Source: Sinohyriopsis cumingii
Lineage: Eukaryota > Mollusca > Bivalvia > Unionida > Unionidae
DNA length: 64,000 nucleotides
NCBI GenBank assembly: GCA_028554795.2
Contig: CM068827.1
Coordinates: 138,824,493 to 138,888,492 of the forward strand
Direction of reading: 5' to 3'
A program made the position numbers and the translations under genes. Below are positions 27,201-39,200 of the stretch, piece after piece. Below the pieces are notes generated by a model. The model had not been told where the DNA came from. It did not search any database and saw only the letters and a list, made by a program, of their open reading frames with translations. Each line of letters opens with the position of its first letter. Positions within the stretch are counted from its first letter, which is position 1.

Positions 27201-30200
27201 TCTGTACAAATTTTGAGCGATTCATGCAAGTGTGTGCCCTGGTAGCATTTCTGAAATGGTAGCTATGGCATCTGAGTAAACATATGCTACTTCCTCTGTG
27301 GCACAGGCTGGATAAGTGATTTTTTTTCAGCCACACCCTATGATGAAAAATAAGTGGAAAAACCAGGTTGCATACCAGAGTTTGCACATGTCTGCTTTAG
27401 CAAGTGTCGAGCTGCCCTATTGAATACATAGGCCATACATGTTATTAATCATAAAAGGGGTAAAAGCTGAAATGTAGCCATCATGACCAAGCTGAGTATG
27501 GAGCTAATTGCAATGACACTTTTTGAACTGGTGGCACAGAATTGGTACACTACCCAGTGGTATCCTAAGCGAAGGTATTTCTGTCATAGCATGTGAATAT
27601 GTATAGTAAAATACATATTGGACAGACCTTGCTGTCTCCATCTTGAACTTTGGGGCAGTAATAAACTGATTGAGTTCGCTCTTGTCTAGGATATGTCTCA
27701 AATTTCCATTGGTTTCTATAACTGCAAAAAGTCTTTCAGATTACCACTCCACCTTCTGTAAAACATCCACCTTAATGGGATTGCTTGGGATCTCCATCAT
27801 GATGGGGGAGACCAAAGTGAAGTGGGTGGATGTGTGTGTGTGTGTGATTTGGAATTTTAACATAGCTTTAACAATTTTATTAGCTACTACTTCCTGCCAC
27901 ATAAACTCGGCACCAGGGGTTAATGAGTTAACAAGGATTTTAAAATTTTTTTACAAGTCGTCAAGGAATGGTTACCTTTTTAATTTATGCGCAATGTCAA
28001 TGCACAAATGATTAAATACACAATGAATATTCAAATTTGGTGACATGACCAAAATGCACCCATTAACTCATTAACCCCTGGAGGTTTTTGTCGTTTTCAC
28101 CTGAAATGCGAGTAGGAAACATGTCGTGGGCTATTTCTGAATACATCCTAATACATAAACTTCCAGGTGATTTTCCAATAACCTAATGCCTAGTTGTGTT
28201 AGAAACATTGTTTTTCATTGGCTATTTCACTTGCTCATGAGCAGAAGGGTAAAAGTTGAAGTTCTTTTTTTGCTTAACAAACCCATCATTTTCGTATTGA
28301 GACCACTCTTTATTACAAATGCCCATCTTATCCTAATTTTTGCAAAGGTTCAACTGTTTGCAGTTCACACCAGTCAGCCTTAAATCTGAGACCAAAATGT
28401 CTAAAATCCTGACCCAAAAATTGTTTTCCGACCACGGGCGGATTTTGGGCGAAAAAAAATTGGGTCAAAAAATGAGGTTTTTCCCTCTGTATTTTGTAGT
28501 GCAACTAGAACTTCCAGATTATTTGGTATCATTGTAGAGCTACATCTGTCTATCTTTCTAAAATACCCCCCACTTTAGTGTATCATACATGACCCTGATG
28601 CTACAGAGCTTGGCAGTAGGTTACTACCTCCTGCCATGTAAACTCAGTGCCAGGGGTTAATGAGTTAAGTCAAGTCCAGCACTGAGCATGGTCCAGCTGG
28701 GAAATTGGGGAATACTGGTCTGACATGCTTAGTTGTGCCAGGCTGGATGTCTCCATTGTTACATATTATGCCAATTAGTCATGTACTGGTATTGTGGATA
28801 TAGTTGGTTTGGCTGGTCAGAGCAATCTGCTGAGTATAGGTCACTGCCACTGGAGGAACTGTTTGGTGGTGTGCTGTAGCCAGTCCAAGATGACAGATTC
28901 CACTGCCACTGGAGGAACTATTTGGTGGTGTGCTGTAGCCAGTCCAAGATGACAGATTCCACTGCCACTGAAGGAACTGTTTGGTGGTGTGCTGTAGCCA
29001 GTCCATGATGACAGATTCCACTGCCACTGGAGGAATTGTTTGGTGGTGTGCTGTAGCCAGTCCAAGATGACAGATTCCACTGCCACTGGAGGAACTGTTT
29101 GGTGGTGTGCTGTAGCCAGTCCAAGATGACAGATTCCACTGCCACTGGAGGAATTGTTTGGTGGTGTGCTGTAGCCAGTCCAAGATGACAGATTCCACTG
29201 CCACTGGAGGAACTGTTTGGTGGTGTGCTGTAGCCAGTCCAAGATGACAGATTCCACTGCCACTGGAGGAATTGTTTGGTGGTGTGCTGTAGCCAGTCCA
29301 AGATGACAGATTCCACTGCCACTGGAGGAACTGTTTGGTGGTGTGCTGTAGCCAGTCCAAGATGACAGATTCCACTGCCACTGGAGGAATTGTTTGGTGG
29401 TGTGCTGTAGCCAGTCCAAGATGACAGATTCCACTGCCACTGGAGGAACTGTTTGGTGGTGTGCTGTAGCCAGTCCAAGATGACAGATTCCACTGCCACT
29501 GGAGGAATTGTTTGGTGGTGTGCTGTAGCCAGTCCAAGATGACAGATTCCACTGCCACTGCAGGAACTATTTGGTCGTGTGCTGTAGCCAGTCCAAGATG
29601 ACAGATTCATGACAGCCAAAACCATGCAATGATGGTCCTGATGGCTGGACCATTTGGTCGGCAGCTGGCAAGGCATAAAGAGAATGATACATAACTTGCA
29701 GGCTGGTATGGCAAGCAAAGTCACAGGGTAATATGGCTCTACCAGTTGCAATGTTCCTAAATCTATGCACATGCAGAAATAGGGATTTATGCCCAGCAGG
29801 CTGCCAATGTGGGTTAAAACTGGTCTTAAGTTTCAACCAACTCAATGAAATTTTAGACCATAGAGCTTGCTACGGCATGCTTTATTCAATGGCAGATTTG
29901 GGATTAGCTCATTTGGGATTAGCAGATTATTTTGTTTGTAGTTGGGTGCACACCATATTGTGCATGGGTGTAACTCTGGCATGTCTTTAAGTTTTTCTTA
30001 ATTTGGAATAAATTGTATAGGATCCATATTTGCTGAATTTCTATAATGCAAAATACTCTGCACCCAAAGGTTTTTCTAGATTGTTGGACAAGTAAGGGAA
30101 CTAGTATTCAGTTATGAATGTTGTACTCCTCATTATATACTGACATATCAAGAATGTCACTCTACAAGAAAAAGTATTTCATAACATGACTTATGTATAC

Positions 30201-33200
30201 CCTAAACTCGGTTTAGATGCCCAACAGATGTATGGATGGACGAGCAGACAGTTTTTAACCCTTAAGCCATAATCATTTTGACAATGTGGTAAAAATAAGG
30301 TTACAAATGAGTTTAAACCCTGAACTGTGATTTCTTTTGTCTGCTGAAGAGCAATTTTCCACATCTCATTCTACATTTTTTAAGTCCACAAAATCTAGAT
30401 ATTTTTAAATGAACATGGTAAATGAATAAAAAGAGAACCTTAAATTATTTTCTGCAGTGGCCATCAAGTTTTGATGCTGCAGAACCCGGCTAATGGCTGT
30501 ACAAATGTAATATGCAATTGCTGCACACTTCTTTGAAATCTTTGCATCCTTCTCAAGATCCATTTCCGATGAAAATTCTGAGAATGCAGCTGAAAGAAAT
30601 TTCATTTAAAGATATGCAATATCTGTTTGATACAGTAGAAGCTGATTATCTGATATAGTTTATAGGAACAGGCCATAATATTTGTATTGTGATATATTGT
30701 GATACAGTGTTTTGACATAATATTTGTATTGTGATATACTCTGATATAGGACAGTGTATTGGAATACATGCTGCAATGTATTAGGAACAATATTATACAG
30801 TAAACAAAAAGTTAAAGTTTTACATAGCTTTCTTTTAAATGTCTTTAAGTGAACCATGACTGGGAAATATCCTAAAATGTCAGTGAATTCATGCTATATC
30901 AAATAGGTTTGTGTATTGTTTGCAATTTGCATCTTAAGTATGCTTCAGATGAATTAATACTAGATGCATGACAATATAATGATATATCAGTACACATTGG
31001 TACACTGCCGCATCACAATAACCGGTATAAATTCTTCCATATTGATATTTTAGCTCTGCCTATTAGGCAGACTGGTTGTGAAACCAATTTTGCTGATTAA
31101 ATGTTAAGAAACACCATGCCACTTGAATGTGTATTTTAGTAATCATGGACAGCCTGTAAACCAGAACCCATACTTAATAGGCAAGGACAAAGTACTGTGA
31201 AGATTCATTTTGTCTTTAAATACTGAAGGTGGCAAAATTCATAAATTGTTGGCTGTAAATCATAGAAGCTTTGTCAGCTTGAGATATTCTGAATGGACCA
31301 ATAGTTATCTTGCCACACGCATTGACATTAGCTGTTAAAGTTGGTCATCTCTGAGCTGCAATCCTTGTCCAATACCTGGTTGTGCATGCATTCATTTCTC
31401 ATTTGTTCCTAAAATAAGAACACAGCTAACAGAAATAGAGGATCTCATATGGGTAATGAATTAATATTGAATTTATGAAATAAGTTGCATAATGTCTAGC
31501 TTTTGCTTGCCAAGGGTCAGAAAAGCTGAACATTCTTCAGTGAGCTTCATAAATTCAATATTAAATTATTACCCATTTGAGATTCTCTTTATCACATAGT
31601 TTTTGGATTTGCATCACATAAATATGCTTTGGTTGGATAAAGTTCTGTCAGTTGGGAGACCAGTTTATGTCCACATTCTTCCATGAGATGAGTTTATTTA
31701 CTTCTGTTAAGTTAATATTTAAACCACACTTGTATATAGGATGGATTCTATGTTACAGATATATGGCCCCCTCCACCCCCAAACCCACTAACAACTGAGC
31801 AATACCGTTAGTTTTACTTCTTGTTGTTCTTGTCTTTGAAATTTTTGCCATTTTTCAAATGATGATATTATTATACATGACAAAACAAAACCCTGTGGGG
31901 GTAAACTGGCCATATTCAGACAGAATAGACCATTTTTTCCCAAAACCTTCTGTGACTTGAGTAAAAAAATGGCTACAAAAATGTTCACTGAAAACAACAA
32001 ATTCCAGAAAGTGGGGTTAGAAAGGTTTTCCCATGATCACAGACAATCAGTAAAGACAATACTGCACAATAATTTCAACGGCTTATTTGGACCAATCAAA
32101 ATCATATAAAGTGACATATAACACATTGTGATATCAAAAAATATGAAACTGCACATCCGATAGGAAAACTTTACCGACTATGTGATAACAGTTATTTATT
32201 ACAATAAATACTTAGAGACTCAGAAAATCATGCTGACAGTATTACACAGGTTTTCAAAATGATCAGTGTGGTAAAAATACATATTGATACATACTGCAAT
32301 ATATTAATTTATATTGCTATACAATATCAGGTGGCAATACTCGCCCCTAGCCAATACCACATTTTAAACATTTTTATTAAGGAAAAGCAAAGTAATTTCA
32401 GTTTGCAAGCAATCTGTACAAACCTTAAATCTGAGTATTTTCCAATTTAATGACCACTATGAGATCATATCAACAATTAGCCAGTTTATGAAATGACAAA
32501 GATGTATGAAGATTTACTATGACTGTGACAAGCCTAGCTTTTCTGTTTCATTATTTGTGGTTATTTGTATACATTACTAAAAACATAACTCTCTGAATGT
32601 AGGATTAGTTAATACTGAGTAAACTATAAAATGAGCTAATGTTGGCATATGTGGGCACTTAAGATCATTGTCTCATTTGTCACCCCACCTTCACACTTCA
32701 ACTCAACATTACAGTTCCAACAAATGGTACATTCATCAATTAGTTTTGCATCTTTCTTGGAGGATTTTCTTTTAAAAATAATGCCAGATGAGTAATTTTG
32801 CCTTTTTGGTTGGCAACAGCCCATATAAGCTCTGCATAAACCAGGCAGGATATAATGTGCAGTTCAACCATTTTCTAAATATGCACAATTTCCATAAATA
32901 TTTGTTTCTTGGAACAAACCTTGAAAGAAAACAAAATTTTAAATTAATTATATTTCTCTGAGAATAATTACCCAATCATATTACCATTAGGTATATAAGC
33001 CTGCTACCTCCCAAATCAAGCCCTTTTAAAATGAAAACATTTTTTCTCTCTATCTCATCTAGATAATGGGCAATAAAACTTGCCCATTAACTTTTCTTGT
33101 CACTAGCAGGTGTTGCCAGTGTTCAAGTTGAGTTATATACTAATGAGGATGCTGACATGTAAAGGTGGTTGGGAGGGTTTTTAAGTAATGTCATTGGGTA

Positions 33201-36200
33201 AAAATTCTTGGACAAATATAATTTGCTTTCTCCTTCAAATACATTCCCTGATCACAATAACATTAGGAGAACAGGTATGAGGATGGAATGTTAAGCATCC
33301 AACCAATTCCTCATGTATCCATCTACGGAATAATCAGACATAATTTTAGTATTCCACAAAAAAAGCTAAAAATTTCAAAGGGGGGTTTGGGGGTCCTCCC
33401 CCAACGGGGTCTCAAGGGGTAGTGCCTCTGATCCGGGAGTCCAGGGTGCCGAAGGTCCCCAGCCAAAAATGCATTTTACAATCATAAAAAACTGCTCCTG
33501 GTGCAACTTATGATCATAATATATAACAAAATAATCATCTGAAAATTAACAAACTTACCAAAAATTTTCAACTTGAATAACTTCACAATATTTACTGTCA
33601 TATGAATTTGTTCTCCAATACTATTTGCTTAAGTTATTTCATGTGCATGTCAGTGTTCACACTGTAATTCAATCAATCAATCAATCCTCTCTGCACCATC
33701 TGGTGCTCGAGGCGACAGCAAGGGAGCACCATTATGGTCTGTTGGCTGCTGTTATGGGGGCGGTCTGCAGGGTGAGGCCTCTGGTCTTCAGTTACTGCTC
33801 CACAGTTCACATTGTAATTAAGTCACAATAATTTCTCAATTTTTTTGCAGCATATATATTATACTTCTCTCTTTGCATAACAAATCTGTAAAATAAACAC
33901 CCAAGTACATCAACTATATACAAATAATCCCATACATTCACTTGTCTTTTTCTCCAATGGACACAACCTGTTGATATTCCAGTCCAGCTCTTTTTGCGGC
34001 TCTGGCAAAGATTTCTTTAACCTTCCTTTTTGACTGACTTTTTTTGTTCAATGTGCAATCGTTTCCTTTCCTTCTCAATGACAACCTTTTACCTTTCAAG
34101 CTGGTGCTTGTATTGACGATAGGCAGTGCGCATATTCTGACAGAGAGCTATGACTGTTCTCTTATGCAAGAAATCTTGCTTCCTATAGTAATTAACTGTA
34201 CTTTTTCCAGATGCCTTCTGAGCTTAATTTTTCTGTATGCAGCTTCTTCTATAGGTGCCATTCCAAACTCTTCCAACCGCAATTAACATAGAGCAGAGGT
34301 CACAAAATGCCAGTCCTCTAGTGATCAGTTTTCTTATAAACTGACCAACTAAATTTCCATACTTTTCACTCCAGCCATTCCCATTTCCATACGTTTTTTA
34401 AACCTTTATCTAAACTTCTCGTGTCATGGTCTCTCTCAACAACTTGGGATGCCATTTTTTGCAAGCACGCTTCTTCTTTCCATTGCCATCAGTTTCCATT
34501 ACATGCAGATTCATTGGATGATTTAAACTTTTAAAAAATCAGAATAATCTTTACGCGAGTCATGGGATAACTAATATATGGAATGAATATGTTACAAGAG
34601 TTGTTTTAGAATGGGACCAAACAGACCGTTTTTAAAAAACCAGATCAGAGATGATAAAAAAAACAGACTATATCAAGAAAAATCAGATTCAAGTCAGAAG
34701 AAAAGCAGAATTCCGCTTAAAATGGAGAAAAATCATGTCTGAATAATGGTCAGGATTCCCCAAATGGAAATGACAGGCCATTCTACTAATTTGATAAGCA
34801 ACATCAATCTCTGACATAAAACCTGGAGGAGTTTGACTCTGTATGCCAGCCACCAGCTTCTATTATGTCTTGGATCAAAACATTACGTTTGAATGTGAGG
34901 CTCGCAGAGATTGCTCTAATTTCATGTGTGAAAATTTTCATTATGTGACTCTGATCTTTTGAAACTTAGAATATGTAAAGCATATAACCCATTTTAGCCA
35001 TGAAGAAAGGCCAATATGATGCTTCTCGGATTTCACTAGGAGAAAGAGTCAATTGTGTGTGCCATAACTTGCCTATTTGCGCTTCAAGCAGTACTTGAGG
35101 GCATGCACAGAGTCTTGCATGAACACTGCTCTTGACATGTCTACAGAAGAGGGGGAACATATGATGACTCTAATTGGAACCTAGTTTTGGCTACAGAGCC
35201 TGGTTGAGTCAAAAGGACCAATGACCCATCTGATCTGAAGACACTCAATGGAAGGGGCATGTAACTCGCTCAAAATACATGCTGAAGCTGAGGCTATCAA
35301 GAACCATGCTTACATCATGTGTGATCATGACCTTTTTACCAAAGGAACTTTGAAAAGGGTGCCATTAGGCCAACAAGGTCATCTGTAAGGGTCACTTAAA
35401 AAGACAGCTAAGTGGAATCAATTATCTGAATAATTCAAGGAGTTGCAAGAACTCTCTCACTGAAATACAAGTCCCGTTGGAAACCGACTTGATGAGCTTG
35501 ATATCCAGACTAATATGAGGGAGCCATACCAGATTGAGACAGGTGAGAAATTCCATACCCAGAAGGACAAAATGCTGGGATGGATGATCAGATTTAGGCC
35601 AGTTCATGAGAAAACCCAGACAATCTAAAAGTGATAGAGAATCATTTCTTCCCTTAAGGAGAAAAGAACTTACCATCTGATTCTGGAGGATGATGATGCA
35701 TTCCATGATTCTGGTAAAAACCAAAGGGTTAATGCTTATACCAAAGGGTAGACTTGAAACTGATAAATCATGCCACAGTAAGCAATTCATAAATTTCTGA
35801 AATGTGAAATCTCTCCCTCTCTGTCTTCAATTTTGGTGGCATAATGTATTGGTTGTGAGGCAACTCAGGCCAATCATCTGCCTTTACTTGCTGTTTGACT
35901 CCTGGATGAGAAAAAGTCTGTAATAAAACCAAAGATTGTGGTTTTTGTACATTCTCCACCTACTGTTTGTTGAAAGAAACCAGATCTCCTGTGGAAAAAA
36001 ATTGTCCTTTTCCCAATCTGATGGCACAGCTCTTAAAAGGGGAAAGGAGGAAAGGGAAAAAATGAAATCAAAAGCCCCTCCAATATGACCTGAATCACCC
36101 ACTGATCTTGAGGAAATAGGGTGATCCAATGAGACTGAAATTGCAGTGTTTGGTACCCACCAATAGGCTGTCTGAGGGCGATGGGGATTGTAGGTCAGTG

Positions 36201-39200
36201 TCAAGAGTTAGAATATCTGGAAGCACAGAAACTTGGTTTCTTGCCTCCCCTGTAAGATTGCCTCCTGAACTAGTTAGCTTCTTCCCTCCTGGCATTAGGC
36301 TGGGATCTGAACTGAATGTGTGACTAAAACGATCCCTTGTCCCTGGCCCATCCTTCCACTGTGGCAGGGACAGATTAGTCCTAAAATACTTTGTGGGTTG
36401 GGTGGTTAGTTGATGGGACAGTTCCTGAGCTGCATGCCTGCAAACATTTTTAGTTTTGCCTCCAAAGTGTAATAGCAAGCCAAATGGAGTCATCTATAAT
36501 GCCAGGGTATGATGTTGCTTGAGCAAATGTGGAACCCAAACATGTGTCACATTCTATCAGGTTGACATCTGCAGAGATATTCAGTTCATTTGCCATCAAA
36601 TGGTGAGCTGCCCTGTTAATGACCAGAGCAATTAGGGCCTCTCAGGCATGTTCACTGCCCAATTTTTCCCCAAGTCAGAAATTCACCAATGAAGCCAAGT
36701 CTAACACTGATGACGTGGTGATCATGTTTCAAACCAACTTTGAAGTGGCATGGAACACAATGTTGTTGACTATATAAAACAGTGGGGAAGACATGTGAAC
36801 TAATGCTAGACTTTGATCCAGAGCACTGTACCATTGCAGCTATTTGGATTTCTAAAAAGAAGCCTTTGTATTCCCTTGATCACTGATTTTTTCTAACCAA
36901 CAGTTATTAATCTCCCTAATTTTTGCAAACTGGGGAAACAGTTGAAAGGATGGAGTCTCTTTCAAATTGCTGAGATCTACCAATGCATTGACCTTATAGT
37001 CTTGAATGGTGGTAGAGGGTAGAGGGCATTCTGAAACCATCAACACCCTGAATATTTCTTCCACAGCCACCTTGAAGCTGAACTCAGTCCACTCTGTGGC
37101 TGAATGTAAGGCTGTTGTCCTAAGTATCTTCACACTCACTGTTTGTATATTTCTGTTCAGGTACAGCAAGCGTATCCAGATAAACCATACACAGTGGCAC
37201 ACAGTAAGTCTAGTCTGCCAGACAAACGTTTTGTGCCAGAACAGCCTGCTGGCCAATGTTATTATTGGCTATGCCAAGGGCATGGCAGAACTGATGGTGT
37301 TTTCACTAAAATGCCCATCAAAATATGGGTATGTGACTGATGATGCAGTGAGTAGGACAGATCTGTCACTAAGATCCCCATAGCTGTTGGGGGAGATGGA
37401 GCTGTAATCATGGCTGGATGGATGTATCTATCTCGGAACTGGGGTGGTTGTCTGGCTGGCTCAGACATGTGGGTGGGGGACTTGTGTCAGCTGAGCAGCC
37501 CAAAATTTGGGCAGGAGAGACACTCTCCCAAATGAATCAGAAAAACCTGCAGAAGCAAGACAGGGAAGGGTAAAATTTGGCCTGAATTTAATAATTGTGC
37601 AAATATCTCATGAACCAGGCGATGCATCTGTTCAAAGGCAGTAGACTGCAAGACCTAAATGTTTTGTTCCCTTTTCACTGAGGTAACTGTAGCAGATAGA
37701 TGGTTGTAAACATCACAGTTTGGGAAAGGTGGGGGGGGGGGACCCAGCAATGTCCCCCAAAAGGCTCACAAGCAATGCTGACCTTGGATGTATACTTAAG
37801 ATGGCGGTGTTGTCTTGTGAGGTTTGCTTTTCTTGTCTTTTCCTTTGGCTGTTTTCTGTAATAACGCAGTCCAGACTTCTTCAGACCACATAATGCATAC
37901 ATTATAGGGTGGTGATGAAGTACATTTGGTACACAATAAACAAGACTTGTGCATGCCTACCCGTACCTTATTTTCTTACATTCAATGCACATGGCTGACC
38001 TGTTTTTACTGAAATAACACAAGAAGAAAAAGAAATATAAGCAAACAACGAAGCATGTTAAGGAGTCTCTAATAGTCTCTAATAACTCAGTGTGTTAAGA
38101 AGTCTCTCGACTGACCCGTGACTAATCAGGTAATCAAACAAAAGGCAGTGGGTTATAAAAAGTACATACATGCATTCAATGTATAAGTCATCTAAACTGA
38201 CGAGAATGTGACAAATTCACACAAAATTTGGAAAAATGTAAAAATAATTATACCATCTGTAGAGATATGATTATTACACATAAGAAATCAAAATTTCTAG
38301 ATGGATGGCCAATTTTGACACTTATATTTACATGGATTTATGGGAGGTATCATGAATGAAGCTGACAGTACAGAAGCAAAGTTTAACAACTAATGACACC
38401 TGGTGTTGGTAAGGGGAGATAATGGGCAAGAGTTATTGCATTTTGTCTATATATAACAGAAAAAAACAGAATTTTTATCTTTGTAAAAGGTCTGGATTTG
38501 GGAGGTGGCATTAATATATACCTAACATTATTGCACTCAGGGAATGTTTTGAAAAAGAAACAAAATACTGAAGCACAACAAGTTAAGACAGCTGTAGGAA
38601 TTTCAGATGTATCGTACTTACTAAAATAAAGCATGAAGAGTTCATTGGCAGCATACTGTAACAGTAGGATCCATACCACAATAAACCAATATACTGGTTA
38701 AACCATACACCCCTAATATCTTGTGTGAGCGAATTATCTAAACTATGATTATCTGTTACTTGCACAGCATAGACAACATGTCATCTCCCAGATAAGCAGT
38801 GCATAAATGGATCTTAAGCAAATATAATGACTTAAAAATAATTTCAGAATTTTTAATTGAATTCAAAGTACACAATACTATTTAATTATGTATTTAGTCT
38901 AGAGAAGTCAGTGTATTTCTTCCACCATAATTATAGTAGGTGTTTCATTTTGGCATATTCAGTCATAAAACCTATAATGGCTGCAGCAAGTTCTCAACAT
39001 CAGCACGTTTCATTTTACAGACCTTGTTTGCATTCATTAAACTGAGTGCACTGTACATTAGTCTTATCATTAAGTCATCTGACACACTCTCGAAAGCATG
39101 ATAAGCTTCTTCGTGACTATGACTCAAGCTGGTCTCATCTGTTTTGCTGCACAATGGAAAAAATATCCTTAATCTATCATAAAAATAAAATAAAAGAACA

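Larger units (their letters stand above)
23380..29980 (-). mobile_element. DIRS-like retroelement relic D5, fragmented
   Basis: Minus-strand pieces lie in the order expected for a DIRS element. Next to the minisatellite are gag-like flanks at 28670-28840 and 29600-29960, whose sequence also occurs at 55080-55620 in D4. A reverse-transcriptase piece follows at 27500-27720 ([20 protein letters not shown]), a later RT/RNase H part near 25084-25440, and a tyrosine-recombinase C-terminus at 23519-23640 ([18 protein letters not shown]). The insert at 28067-28664 and the minisatellite interrupt it. The outer ends were not defined. Confidence 0.55.
32945..38545 (-). mobile_element. DIRS-like retroelement relic D2
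   Basis: Terminal inverted sequences lie at 32950-33110 (ATAATGGGCAATAA, CTTGCCCATTA) and 38395-38545 (GATAATGGGCAAGAGTTATT, reverse complement). Minus-strand remnants include a gag-like region at 36500-37470 and a reverse transcriptase at 35422-35790 with [27 protein letters not shown] and FVLLGMEF. The RNase H/recombinase part lies at 34760-35420. The catalytic YxDD box of the RT is not readable. Interrupted by a 1.4-kb transposon at 33335-34741. Confidence 0.68.

Noticed and set aside
28843..29607. CRISPR-like array
   Set aside because: Units are directly adjacent with no unique spacers, and the genome is eukaryotic.
28779..29772. Three overlapping minus-strand open frames of 199-284 codons
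   Set aside because: They are produced by a 59-bp tandem repeat without stops in any reverse frame. There is no sign of a real gene.
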